Assembly (NCBI GenBank): GCA_006384855.1
Contig: VCJN01001674.1
Coordinates: 1-64,000 of the forward strand
Length of the DNA: 64,000 nt
Direction of reading: 5' to 3'
From: Tetraselmis striata
Lineage: Eukaryota > Chlorophyta > Chlorodendrophyceae > Chlorodendrales > Chlorodendraceae
Part shown: positions 11,851 to 23,189 of the stretch, piece by piece
How the letters are laid out: each line of letters begins with the position of its first letter
Position numbering within the stretch: position 1 is the first letter of the stretch
The notes under the pieces: model-generated
Seen by the model: the letters and a program-made list of their open reading frames with translations, nothing else
The model's database searches: none
What the model was told of the DNA's origin: nothing
Translations under genes and position numbers: made by a program

Positions 11851-13453
11851 TGCGCGGAGCCTAGCCCCCCCCCCCCTCCCTCTCCCCTAACCACCGCCTT
11901 CGGGCTCAGGGCCAATGTAGCGGCCGCGCGTGGCCCTGAGCCGCCGGCGCTGTAACGCGAAGCAGCGCCACCCACCAACCCCCGCAACCGCACCGCCCGG
12001 ACTCGCGCGCAATGCCGCCGGCCCACCGCCCGTCCCCGCCCAGTGCGGCGCACCGCTGGCTGCGACGTGCTCTGCTTACCTCCCCTAAGCAGGGGACCCC
12101 CCCTCCCCCCCTCCATGCTTTTGACATGGTTGTCGAAACACAGTCGTATGGTGTGGTATGGTTAAACACAGTCGTGTGGCCGGGGGGTGGCTAAAGGGCA
12201 TCACCTGGCCCCAATTGGGTGCCTAGCTGTAGCCCTGGATCACAGACGTAACTATACCCGTCACGCTGACTTGGGTTTTGCGGGTCGCCGCCGAAATACT
12301 GAATTGTCTCGCACCATCGAGTCGGATATTCCGTTTTACGTCCATGTTGTCCAGCGAAATACAGTTTGAAGTTGCCCACGAGCGGATGGAAAGCAACTAG
12401 ACCACCATACATAGAGCGAACCCAACGCGAGGCTACGGGTCGGCAGTGGGGTATGTATCCTCACAGGCTACCCCAGCTTGCACGAGGCCCAACACTCCGA
12501 GCGCGCATTCCGTACTGTCCCATCCTCTTGAGCATGTCCGCAGCGTCCGCGCCACCAGTGACCAGGAGAGGTGTTGCAGCACACTGGGCCCTAACACGCC
12601 ATGCAGCGCGCGGTGGGCTTCTCTTACCATGTATGCAGATTCCCGCGTTTGAAAGTTGCAATGATGGCGCATACCCACCTGCTGCCATCTGTAGCCGGGG
12701 CGACATGGGGTGATCCGCGGAGCAAGCTGCCGGTACATGCTGATTGGGATGCCTCAGTGGCCCTACCAGTCCGGCCAAGTACGAGTGCCCAGCCCTTTTC
12801 AAATGGAATACCATGCATGCCCCCGCAAAAGAAAGGTTTCGCGTGCTGCTGTGGACAGCCCCGTATCACTACAGCACGGTGCGCGTGCATGTACCCGTGC
12901 ATGGAGTTCCCTCAGCTAGCATGTGCGCACTCCCGGGATGCATGCACCGGCCGGGTGCCGGGATGAGCGCACACGGCCACACATGCATGCGCATTTCCAG
13001 CGAGTTGCACAGATGACGGATGGGATTAAAATTCGCATGCAACATTCACTACTACCTACTGGTACAGCACGGCTTGAAATGCGCACACGCAAAGACTACG
13101 GGTAACAGACTTTCGAGGTGTCAGGCCGCTGTTCTCCGTGGAGGAGGCACGATGCCTCGTCCTGTCACCTGCGCTCCGGCGGCTGACTTGACATATACCT
13201 CCGACGGGCCTGCCACGGCGCGCGCGCATGCCGGGTGCTGCCTGATAGGGTGTTGCCGCGTACGATGCCGCAGCAGGGAGAGCGCCCGGCACGGCAGCGG
13301 ATTCGGCGCCACCGCGCCCGACTCGCCGCGTCGACGTTGCGACTGATAGATGATAACATTGACTCTTTCTTGAGACACGCAAGCGCGCTATGTCGCGCGC
13401 TCCACCTCTGTCGCTCTTTCGTTTTTTCAAGAAGATAGTGCAGCCGTACTGGA
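11851..13453. other. Convergent intergenic region, QCR8 / PP2C
   Basis: QCR8 (+) and the PP2C gene (-) end toward each other across this 1.6 kb. It should hold both 3' UTRs. Open frames on both strands here lack splice-compatible partners or recognisable motifs. I see nothing else. Confidence 0.5.
11951..11955 (+). terminator. TGTAA polyadenylation signal of QCR8
   Basis: TGTAA lies 100 nt past the QCR8 stop. TGTAA is the usual poly(A) signal of volvocine and other chlorophyte green algae, so this is both a likely 3' end marker and a hint to lineage. A single pentamer can occur by chance. Confidence 0.45.
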
Positions 13454-16400
13454 CTAGTCCGCGACCGCATGGTCGCCCTTGTCGTCGGCCGCCCGCCACA
13501 GCTCCAGCGAGACCACGACCGCGGTGATGTTGTCGCCGATGCCGCCAGGCGCGCGGCCGTACTTGGCCTTGAAGGCGTCCCGCTTCTCCTTCCAGGCGTC
13601 GAGCGACTTGTTCACGATCTCCTGCGCCGCGTCCTCCGGCGTGTCGGCCGCCATCACGGTCTCCGCGACAGTTTCGTTGGATACCGCGTCCCACACACCG
13701 TCCGACGCCATCACTATGAACTTGTCGTTCTCGGCTATCTGGATGCGTGTGACGTCCGGCTCGCAGGTGACGCCGATGCTCTTGCCCACGGCGTCTCCCA
13801 GCGACCGCGTCACCATCAGCCCCGGGCTGTCCGCCTCCTGCAGCCAGATGCGGAGGTGTCCCTTGACCTTCTGGTTGGGCCGCTTCGCCACGCGCGCGCC
13901 CGCCGCAATGACACGCCTGAGCTCGTCCTCGTTCGTCAGGCGGTGGTCCGGCCCCACCACGGTCGTGGTCGTCGCGCCGGTCGCGCTCCGCGACAGCAGC
14001 AGCGAGGACGAGTCGCCCACCGCCGCCAGCCACGCGATGCCCTTCTTGACCAGGCACGTCGAGCAGGTGCTGCCGCTCAGGAAGGCGTTGCATTCCTGTC
14101 GGGATCGGGGGGTCGAACGAGAGCAAGGGTCAGCCCGCCGATGCACAGCCCGCGTGCGGCCAGTCTTTCGCTGCTACTAGAAGCAAAACGGGTTTTGCGG
14201 GTGCGACTCTAGACCCTAAACAAACAAGCCCTAACCATACTGTAGCATAATCACGGCGCCAGTTCCGAGAGAGAGTTGGAGGTGAGGCGGGATGGGTTGG
14301 GTTGAAGGGGGGGGGGGGGGGGGTCGGGGTCCGATGCTGAATTGTTGTCCAATACATGTGCCGACCCGAGTACAAGAACAAAAAAAAACTACTAAAGCGC
14401 TTTGTCTTTATTGGTCCAGTTTCGGACGAATACATCGCGATACAATTAGAAGAATTTCAAACATTCGCTAGCACTCCATAGGCATTTCCGAGAGCCCAAA
14501 AATGGGTTCTTCTTAATATCGGGTTCTTATAGTGGGTTCTTATACCCAGCTTTAAAGTATGGGTCCACGTAAGGACAGCATTGGATCAGTAGTTACCGTG
14601 AGCATGCTTTGCGTTCACTTTACGAGTACAATGCCGTAGTCCGCCCGCTCGCAAAGGACAGGGGGAACTGGATCCCTCAGAACACACCGCCAACTGCACC
14701 GCACGGCGGCGCAACCTGCACCCCGCAAAAAGCCAAACCCGCTTTTATTGGGACCCTCAAACCCTATTCAATGGCACCCTAGTTTGGCGCTTGCTGTGGC
14801 TGCCCAAAACATGGACTGTTCTGACCTCTGATGCGGTGAGGGATCCCTTGTCCGCCGCATTCATGCCATATTTGAATGCGGGTGCCGGCCCGGGCTAAAA
14901 GAACCGAAAAAAAATCCAGAACGCGCTCTTGTCCTTATTGGTCCAATTAATACATAACGATGCAACTCCGGGAACTAAGAACATTCGCTAGCACCCCCGT
15001 TTCTGAGAGCAATAGGGGCGACAAAAATAGCATTTCTGAGAGCAAAATATGGGTTCGTGTAGTCGGGTCGGCACCGTAGACTTCCTGTGTATAAGCAGCG
15101 TTTTCTTCGTCACAGAAACGCGAGCGCGGGGTGGGGGGTGGGGGGGGGGGGGCACCGGCTTGACACATTCGGGTTCAACATCAACCGGGGGGACACCGGG
15201 TATGACAAAGGGAGACATGAAGGCAAATGGGGGGGGTGGGGGGGGGGGGTTGGTGGGAGAGCCAGGGAGGCGGGGGAGGGGGGGGGGGGGGACGACGGCT
15301 TAATTTCTCAACAGACGAGGCCAAGTTGTGTCTACAGCGTACAACTGTGGTTTGATTAAGGGAGACATGAAGGCAAATGGGGGTGAGAGAGGCAGGGAGG
15401 CAGGAGGGGGGGGGGGGGGGGGGGGGGGGCACACCTCTTGCACCTCATCCTCCATCGCTTGGAAGGTCATGTGCAGTACTCGCTCCTCCGCGTCGCGGAA
15501 GATGCGCTTGTCCGCCTGCCGCAGGCGCCGCAGGTCGCCGCTGCCCCCGGTGCCCAGGGCGGCAACGCGCTGCGAGCCGGGCCCGTAGTACGCCAACGAC
15601 CCGCCGATGCGGTTGGCCCTCTGGACGTGCACATTCCCCATCGACCCCTGCCCCGACTTGAGCGTCCCCAGCTGCGCGAGCCACCGACGGACAGTGCGCA
15701 GGTGCGCATTCAGAGCATGCGGTCGGCAGTGCCAGGTGGCACTCGGTGTGCTGCCGTACGCTGGCGGCTAGGGCCAGGCGACACACGTGGCGATAAGGTT
15801 TGCCAGAAGGTTTGACGATCCGTTGGGCGATGTAAAATAGTGCCATAAACAACGCGGTAACAAGTTGGAGACTTATACTATTTAAGGTAATCCGCCAACA
15901 CATAATCCATCGCAAGGCTGATTTTGGTGCTGTGGCGGCTATGGGGCATTTGGAGCAAATAGTGTTGTGAAACATTCGCCAATTGTTTCGTATGCAGGAG
16001 GGGGTCTACACGAATCCGACAAAGATGATGTTATAGCTGCTTCTCGTGAAACTGATTTACGAGAAGTGTCGGAGGCGCTTAAAGCTGGTGGTGGTGGTGG
16101 TGATGATAAGGTGCTGGTGATGATAATGGTACTGGTAGTGACAGTGGTAGTGGCGGTGATATTGGTGGTGATGGTGATGGCGGTGGTCGCGATGGTTATG
16201 GTGGTGAGGATGGTGGTGGAAGGGTTGATGATGAGGTTCATGGTGGTGGTGGTGGTAACGTGGTGATGGCAATGGTGGTGGTGACGTGGTGGTGATAGTG
16301 ATGGTAGTAATGATGGTGGTGGTAACGGTGGGTAGTCCTGGTGATGACGACGGCGGTGATGGCGGTGATGGTGGTGGTGGTGGTCATGATGATAGTGGTG

Positions 16401-17675
16401 ATGGTGATGGTGATGGTGATGATTGTGGTGGTTCTGGTGATGGTGATGGATATGGTGGTGGTGATGACAGTGGTGATGATGGTAGTAAACCGAACAGCCG
16501 ACGAGTGTCTCTCAGCCAAGACCAGAGAGCCGTGGTTCCGAGGAGGAGAGGAGCGCACCTGCAGCTGCGTGGAGCTTTGCTCCTCAAAATGCTCCCTCAT
16601 CCGGCCGGCAGCTGTCTTGGCAACTTTCTCGCCTGGCAGGCGGGGGCGCACGCGTCAGGGCTCACGTCAGGGCGGCAGGCAGAGCCCCCCCCCCCCCCCC
16701 CCCCCCCTGTCGATTGCCAGGAGAGGCGCTGCCTGGCATTCCTGAGCATCATGGCGCTCACCGTCGGGGCCGTGGCCGTCGAAGACCGCAGACAGCCACA
16801 CCACCTGCCCCTCGGCGTCGCGGAACACGTGCGTGGTGTACGCGTCCTGGTTGACGCCTGCGCGGCCGATGCCCGGGTGCGTGGCACCCGCTATCCCCTG
16901 CGAGAACTCCTGCAGGCATCCAGGCAAACACGCAGCCATCAGCAGGGCGAATAGGGTACCCCGCGCCGGGTACTTCATCCCCCAACAATAGCGACTCTCT
17001 GTACCATTGGGTCGGAGGGACTCCATGCTACGTTCGCGGTATTCTTATGGGTCTCCAGAAACATGTAGTTATTCGTGCTTCGCGGGGGGCCCTAGAACAG
17101 TGTCATGCAGGAAGCGCAAAGCGTGATTGCGGTAGACATAGGTGGTGGCTTGGGCTATGTCGGTGGCAGGGCAATACCATCCGGTGGCCATACAGGGTGC
17201 TAGAGACAGCTGGGTGGGGAGCTGGCCGCACCTGTGGGAGCGGCACGCTGCAGTGTGAGGATCGCGACACCCGGTGGGTCCTGAGCCGGACCGAGTTCTT
17301 AGCCGTTTCCATGGAGCGACTGGACAAGTCTGCCAGCGGCGCCATCTGCGCCCCGGTGTCATCCGAGGGGCGCCGCGTGGCCGCCAGGGCGCTGGGGGAG
17401 GGCGTCGGGATCCCCTCCAGCACCACCTGCTCCGGGCCCACCGCGCCGTTGCGGCTTTTGCTGCTCAGCGCCTCCTCCACAATCTGCCGCTTCTCCGCGT
17501 CGCCGTTAGTGCTGTCCGCGGCGAGACCCGCCTTCTGTGGGGAGCCTGCCTCCGGCACCGTCCGCCCCGACGTCGCGCTGCAGGATGTCGCGACTTTGGC
17601 CCCATGCCCGCCCACGCTGCTGGCCTCCACCTGCGCAAATCGTGCACGATCAGTAAGTCCGATAACAAGCGGCAT
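13454..17675 (-). CDS. PP2C-type protein phosphatase
   Basis: Exons (minus): 17232-17675, 16762-16909, 16559-16632, 15435-15671 and 13454-14095; 514 residues. PP2C enzymes are Mg/Mn-dependent Ser/Thr phosphatases. Metal-binding motifs appear in order: GVNQDAY (D170), AVFDGHGPDGE (D192), AAVGDSSS (D329), VTRSLGD, MASDGVWD (D433) and GDNITAVVV (D489), so the catalytic set is complete. GVNQDAY and FDGHGP resemble plant clade E/F enzymes. The first ~150 residues are a Ser/Thr/Ala-rich extension without a known domain. The start is uncertain: the ATG at 17675 is in frame, but CAG|GTG at 17631-17630 could instead be an acceptor from an upstream exon. The exon 1 donor (CAG|GTGCGG at 17232) was preferred over a weaker one 36 nt earlier. 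Intron 3 carries a long trinucleotide repeat. Confidence 0.9.
14370..15000. repeat. Degenerate direct repeat inside PP2C intron 4
   Basis: About 110 bp at 14370-14480 recurs at 14895-15000: a run of A, then GCGCT, CTTATTGGTCCA, a GATACA/GATGCAA block and ACATTCGCTAGCAC. A second short direct repeat (GGGAGACATGAAGGCAAATGG) occurs near 15209 and 15359 in the same intron, followed in both cases by a G-rich tract. The 1.34 kb intron seems to have grown by local duplication. Confidence 0.6.
16080..16490. repeat. GGT/GAT trinucleotide microsatellite in PP2C intron 3
   Basis: About 400 bp of imperfect GGT, GAT and GGC triplets on the plus strand. It lies wholly inside the intron between exons 3 and 4 of the PP2C gene (15672-16558). 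The long open frames across it, such as poly-His/Thr or poly-Val/Gly translations, are artefacts of the triplet period. Confidence 0.9.
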
Positions 17676-18991
17676 GGGTGGGAAAGCGGGTCGCGACCTG
17701 ACATGCCACTAAGGGGTCCGCAGTAACATACAGCATGTGGTTGGCACAGAGAATCCATATCATCAACGTGCTTGAGATAGTACAGGCATTCCACCAAACG
17801 TTTCGCCGAGAAGCACCCGGCCCTTCGTCCGTGACCAATCTATTGATAGACCAGGAATGAGGTATGTTTCACTCTGGCTAGCTGGCTGAATGACAATATG
17901 ACTTTTGGTTCACGGAAATCAGCCAAATGCAAGGGGCGCTGGGATATGGAAGAGAAAGCGCCTCCTTCACGTGGGTCCCCGCAGAATAGTAGCCACTGCA
18001 GCTCGCATGCGATGTGCAGACAAGATAGAACAACGCAACCCGCCTGATGACTTGGGCGCTTGGCCCCCATCCACCCGGTGCGCAAATAAGCAGGCTACCC
18101 GTAACAAAATTAGCCGCGTAGTATTACAGTATTCCCGGCGACAGGTGTTAGCCACGCCGAGATACCTGTACAGCTAGGCAGTGCTCGTAGCGACACGGAG
18201 GGGAATAGGCGGCAGCAGTCGCCACCGGAAGAAGACCCTTTGGCGCCTCCTACCATACTGTCGAAAAAAGAAGCGTTGGGCTGAATTTTCCACGGACAAC
18301 ACAAGGGGGACGAGCTGGGTTGTGGTGGGTCACCCCCCCCTCCCCCCCCCCCCCCCGCCGTCCCTCTAGTTCGGCAATAAATGCGCGGCGATACTCACTC
18401 AGCATACAGCCCGACCGGGCTGACCCCGCGGCCCTCGGTGCGGACAGTACAACCATGCACACAGCACCGCAACCACCCCGGTTTCAAAACGATAGACATC
18501 GTGTGCTGGATGGACGGAGTGTCTGCTGGGGGAGGTGGCTTCAACCTGCTGCAGGGTGGAGGCGACGCAGGGCGTACGGGCAGTCGCCAGCGAAGCAGGT
18601 GCCAATAAGCAGCACTTGAACACAATGTATGGTATGTAAAGCGTTAAGTACTCAAATATAGCTCAATGTTACGGCCAAGACACACCCGTACCGCGCGCCG
18701 GGTGCCATCGCGGCTCTCGAATGCGGCGGTTGGCGGCACGATAACCCTCACCACACATGGCGCACCCGTACCTGTGCCTTGTCGACCTCGGCCTCCTTTG
18801 AGGAAGCGCAACCCATCACCGCTAGAAGACGAGGTCAGCGCTCCTCGCGGGAAAGAGCGTTTATAGAACAGGCAGCCCGTGCCGCGCCGAAGGCAGGGTC
18901 GGCAAGGTTTCGAGGAATGCCCCCCTGAACAGGGTCAGACCACGTTCAGCTGGCGATACTGCTTGCGTGGTCGCTGGAGCTGCACACTAGC
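17676..18991. other. Region upstream of PP2C, no gene seen
   Basis: This holds the PP2C promoter and possibly a missing first exon. A minus-strand open stretch at about 18546-18620 ends in a good donor (CAG|GTTGAAG) with the right phase for the PP2C acceptor at 17630, but it has no ATG. A C run lies at about 18337-18357. Nothing else is supported. Confidence 0.4.
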
Positions 18992-19249
18992 ATGGCGGCC
19001 TATGGTGGAAGGAAGCTGTCGCTCGCTTCTGAGAGACTTTCTGCCGTTTTGGGGGATGAGGTGACCCGGGCTTGGGACACGTTTTGGTCACACCCGTTTA
19101 TGCTAATAGTGATGGGGTTATGCGTTTGTGCTCCTTGTTCGTGCGCTGCCGCCTGCGCGGAGCTGCTGCTGTCGCCACTGGTCGTAGCTACCAGTACCGC
19201 CCGTACTGGCGGCTCGCCCTTAGAGTCTACGACGAACTGGTTTGAATGA
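18992..19249 (+). CDS. Possible small membrane protein, uncertain
   Basis: An 85-residue frame with an ATG start. The N-terminus is charged (GGRKLSLASERLSAVLGDE) and is followed by one hydrophobic stretch (about residues 35-58). No family is recognised. A GT after GGGGATGAG could be a splice donor, so the frame may be only a first exon. It sits at the edge of repeat-rich DNA, and chance is a real possibility. Confidence 0.2.
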   Translation: MAAYGGRKLSLASERLSAVLGDEVTRAWDTFWSHPFMLIVMGLCVCAPCSCAAACAELLLSPLVVATSTARTGGSPLESTTNWFE

Positions 19250-19410
19250 ATACAAGAAGAGCAGTGACAAATCCACTGCTAAAAGTAGTAATAAAAATGA
19301 ACACAGGAAGCCGCCTAAAAGCAGCCCGCAAACTGGTGTGAATTACAAAAAGTGCAGTAACAAATCCACCTACTACAAAAAGTAGAAAATCAACCCGCAA
19401 ACTGGTACGA
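19210..19410 (+). repeat. Dispersed repeat R1, copy 1
   Basis: It contains GAATTACAAAA, CAGTAACAAATCCACCTAC and AGCCGCCTA blocks, repeated twice within the copy. The same blocks occur at 63660-63775 in direct orientation and at about 29090-29400 in inverted orientation. It is A-rich and non-coding. Boundaries are approximate. Confidence 0.55.
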
Positions 19411-20781
19411 GTTCTACACTATACATACATGAGCTAGCAGCAGAAGGTACGAGCTTTACACTGCTACGCGAATATGTACTGACTCATGCGTTAATATACT
19501 AGATATTACAAAGCAATATGCCATAATACATACAGCAGCACTGCAGCAGTGCCGGGGGTTTTCAGGGCAGAGTTTTAGACGGTGACCCAACAGTGTTGGA
19601 AATTCCTCACTAGCCTTTAGTTAGTTTAAGTAGTGCTTCGGGGATTTCTTTATTAGGGCCATAAAACTTGATTTGTCGTTTTAGGTGCCCTCCTTTTTTT
19701 GAGCGCCCCTTTTTTCTCTCCCGCTGCATCCACAGGTACCTGGTACTATGAAGTACTGTCAAAAGCAGTGCAAAAGATGCAATCGGGAGGTTATGTCATT
19801 GCTGGTGATGTCATGCAAGCACACATTGGCCGGCAACGCATTGCCTCAGTCATATCACATGCACAACAGAGGACAAGTATGAAGGAAAAAACACATGGTT
19901 AGAGTGTGGAAGTGTTAACCACTTGCCCTCCCAGCCAAAGCCTATCATTCCATGTGTAATGTTGGATGCATGCTGCCCGCCTCACTCTCGCATATGATCT
20001 CTGACACTGCGCCTGGTTGTGTTGCGCCTCACGGGTGCCCTCGTGCCCGCGCCTGCTCGCTTGCTGGTTGTTGTTGAGCTGTGGCTGACTGCTGCCGAGT
20101 TGCCGCCCTCTCCGTGCGCATGGCCTCCTTGCTTTCCTTCGATCTCTTGCCTCTCTGCTCCGACATTGTCGCGCACCCATACTAGCGGCTTGGCTCCCCT
20201 GCATGTGCACACAGTGCATACATGCAACATGCTACATTTCTCCACTGCATGGTCAAGGCCTCGTCTATAATGCCGGGCTCATGACATGTGTCGGCACAGT
20301 AAGCACACTAAATAGAGGCATCAAACCATGCCGCTGTCTTGGCATGGCAGTGACCGTATCACTAAAACTCCATAGGCGTGCTATAGTCCAGGTTAGCCCT
20401 AGCGACTATGAGGCCCTAGAAAGGGTGGCATTCATCTAGTGGTTGCATGCCACACATGAAGTTGTCTTTCTCCGAGGCCTCCGCAAATTGCAGGATAGCG
20501 TACTCCCTACAACCATACAATACATATGCCATCACTTAGCACACACATGCCAAATTATGTTCATTACTACAAACATCACAGTCGTCAACGACCAACCTGC
20601 AATATGCTTCCCAGGCTCCCAGCCCACGGCCCATCGACAAGCTTGCCGTTTGAATTCAACACTTGGGGATGAGGCTTCATTTTCGACGGGGCATGGATTT
20701 AGTACAAGCAACGAGGCTTCATGCAGTCCAGCATGCACGGTACAACACCTCGGACAAACTTGCCGGTCAAAACCTTTTTGC
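19411..20781. other. Non-coding stretch with repeat fragments
   Basis: Around 19555-19630 there is a fragment of the repeat found at 29840-29900 and 31180-31250; they share CCAACAGTGTTGG and a GTTTTAGACGGTGA-type block, in inverted orientation. The rest shows no gene-like feature. Confidence 0.4.
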
Positions 20782-21255
20782 TCAGCTCAAACACAGTCTC
20801 CCCCGCCCGGGCAAGAGCCGGATTTTGCTTGATGCGATCCTTGCGTGCTGCACCGCCGGGACGATAAAAGCATATGTGAATGGCTGCTTGCATGCCTCCT
20901 CGAAAGACGTAAAGTGCAACTCCTCGTCTGATGCAGTTGGCTGGGGAATCGGGGCTGGCATCTTATTGTAGTCATTTGTGATCTCGTTGTATGCGGCCTC
21001 CGGCATAATCAAAGGCGACCACAAGTCATGGGCGCAACACACACAGTCACAGTTCTCCACAATAAGCTCTTGAAGAATTGGCGCATGTAGATACATAAGG
21101 TTAACCTGCGCTAGGCGCGCCTCTACTGGAAGGGTAACCGTCAAGTGAAGGAAAGCCACCTCAAGCGTTTCCAACGCATCGGAAAGGGTATCGTCGATAA
21201 ACGCATTGCAATAATATTGCGCTGTGTCGTCGGCGGTGTTCTTTGGGATGCTCAT
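20782..21255 (-). CDS. Unrecognised open frame, 157 residues
   Basis: It starts at a true ATG (21255-21253). The composition is protein-like and not low-complexity: a mixed acidic/hydrophobic helical N-terminal half, then ENCDCVCCAHDLW with four close cysteines, then a Pro-rich turn. The C-terminal ~20 residues look like read-through into non-coding DNA, so an intron donor may lie before the end. No family is recognised. Being among mobile elements, it may be part of a decayed element. Confidence 0.35.
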   Translation of the reverse strand: MSIPKNTADDTAQYYCNAFIDDTLSDALETLEVAFLHLTVTLPVEARLAQVNLMYLHAPILQELIVENCDCVCCAHDLWSPLIMPEAAYNEITNDYNKMPAPIPQPTASDEELHFTSFEEACKQPFTYAFIVPAVQHARIASSKIRLLPGRGRLCLS

Positions 21256-21815
21256 GGCGACAACAACTAATTAACGGCATCGTGAAGCGGTAGGGAGGAG
21301 GGGCCAAGACAACGCATGACTGTCAACATAACCTCCGAGCATGTCCCGCCGGGCCGCACTCCGTCGCCTTCCTCCACGACGGCTTGAACTGCTGCGTTTC
21401 GATGATGACGCGCGTTGTCGATGCTGACGCTCACGCATACAAACATACCGATGAACGGAGATTATTCAGAAAATTACTGGGATTTTTTTAATTCACGCAA
21501 CTGGCCATATAGGATTATTGGTCGTAGTTTCAACATGCAATTTAGTCTGGTTTTGCCACACATTGTGCGGAGGCTGTGACACGGAAGAAGCGCCATTTAT
21601 GGGCTATGGCTAGGAAGGTTCAGCGAAAGGGGGGGGGGGGGTCGGAGGAGGAGCCCGCATGGCGGAGGCGGAAACGGGAGGGCGCTGCCGAAGTCAGCGA
21701 GCTGGAAGATGGCCGACGAGATGTTGGTGGCTGTCCTAAGTAGCTCCCCCGGCCGGGAGCACAGGCCTCGCGGGCGGTGGGGCAGTCCGTACTGAAACCC
21801 GATAACATACCGTAC

Positions 21816-23189
21816 AGTTCCCCCTCGTAAGTCTCGCCATGTACGTATCTGCCCATATCGCCACATCAGCACCGGCGGCGCCGACCGCCGAGTGGTACAG
21901 TGGCGCATTTTCATGATACAATTAACTTAGAATACTCATCAACGGCTTGAGACGTGATAGGTGGCGAAGTGGGGGCCTGCATGTTACGCTCGTGATTCCG
22001 CTCTGCGCTGGTTCGAACCCTGCCGGGCCCCTCGGTGGAAAGATAACCGAGGGGGATGGGGTGGGGGGGGGGGGGGGGGGGGGGGGGGGGGATGCAAGTA
22101 TTTTCATGTTCTCCTACAAACCCCAGTATAGTGGCTTACCGCGCGACCCGCATCCCGATAAAAAGACGATGTACACGCCCCGCGCGGGCGGATTTCCCCC
22201 GCTTAGGGGGGCGCTAGGCGCAGCCCAATACCAGAATATGGGAGCGTATTGATGGCCATCCCTACCACATACCCTCGACGATGCCCTAGCAGGTGACCAT
22301 ATGGACCCACCCGCTGACTTGGGGGCTGCACTATGGGCTGAAGCCCGGCTCTACCACGGGCGCATCGAATGCGGACAGCAACGGTAGGTGATGAGCTGGT
22401 TTTGGAGCAAGCCTTAATCGCAGTATTGGCCGTTTTGCGGGAACTGCTCACTTGCTTGCATGCTGACGGTGGGGAGAGCGCGCCTTTGTGAATGTGCTCT
22501 ACGATGGTAGAGCTAACTCTTGGCGTGCATCCGTAAAGATAGAACGCATGTATGCGTGCGATATAAGAATTCGCGCCCTCGTGACATTGGGTTATCAAAT
22601 TCATTATCAACCCTGAACAATGATACGCACACGTATGGCTTTTACAACGAGAGCACAACAAACGCCACTTATCAGGGCTCCCCCCATGCATGATGTCGTG
22701 TTCACGAATGCCACATAGGCGGCGTATGAAGGCGGCGCGGGCAGAAACGAAGGTGAGGGCTCATATTGGACCTATCGACAATTGATGCTAGACAAGTGGG
22801 GTAAGACTTTTGTGGGCATGTGTTAGCCATCTTTGAAGCACGATTTGGCCATCTTCCCGGGTGCGTATGAGTGAGCTATCACCATGGACGTCTTTCATTT
22901 GATACTCCGCGTAACGCCACATGCTCGGATGTGCCATGTTCGGCCATTTCGTGACGCCCCATGTTGACCCCCGAGAAGGCAAAAACCTCTACAATCCCCC
23001 TCATAAGTCTTGCTATGTACGTATCCGTCCATATCGCCACGTCAGCACCGGCGGCGCCGACCGTCGAGTGGTTATTCAGTGGCGCATTTTTATGATAATT
23101 AACTTAGAACATTCGTCAACGGCTTGAGATGTGATAGGTGGCGGAGGGGGGCCTACCTGTTACGCTCGTGATTATGCTCTGTGCTGGTT
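21816..23189. mobile_element. 1.37 kb insert with ~195 bp terminal direct repeats
   Basis: The segment 21818-22015 recurs at about 22992-23188: CCCCCTC(G/A)TAAGTCT, ATCGCCAC, CAGCACCGGCGGCGCCGACCG, TGGCGCATTTT and GTTACGCTCGTGATT in order. The interrupted host module resumes at GGGTCGCA just after the second copy. So the pair plus the DNA between behaves as one inserted unit, like a terminal-repeat retrotransposon in miniature. No target duplication is visible. A G run of about 25 lies at 22066-22090. No coding potential is seen between the repeats. Confidence 0.5.

Noticed and set aside
16057..16745. Long frames rich in His, Thr, Val or Gly
   Set aside because: They are translations of a triplet microsatellite lying inside a PP2C intron.
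18546..18623. Upstream first exon for the PP2C gene
   Set aside because: Its donor and phase fit, but there is no ATG in frame.
21954..22030. tRNA gene suggested by GGTTCGAACCC
   Set aside because: The seven bases before the A-box-like motif do not pair with the bases after the T-arm, and the T-stem has a mismatch. No cloverleaf forms.
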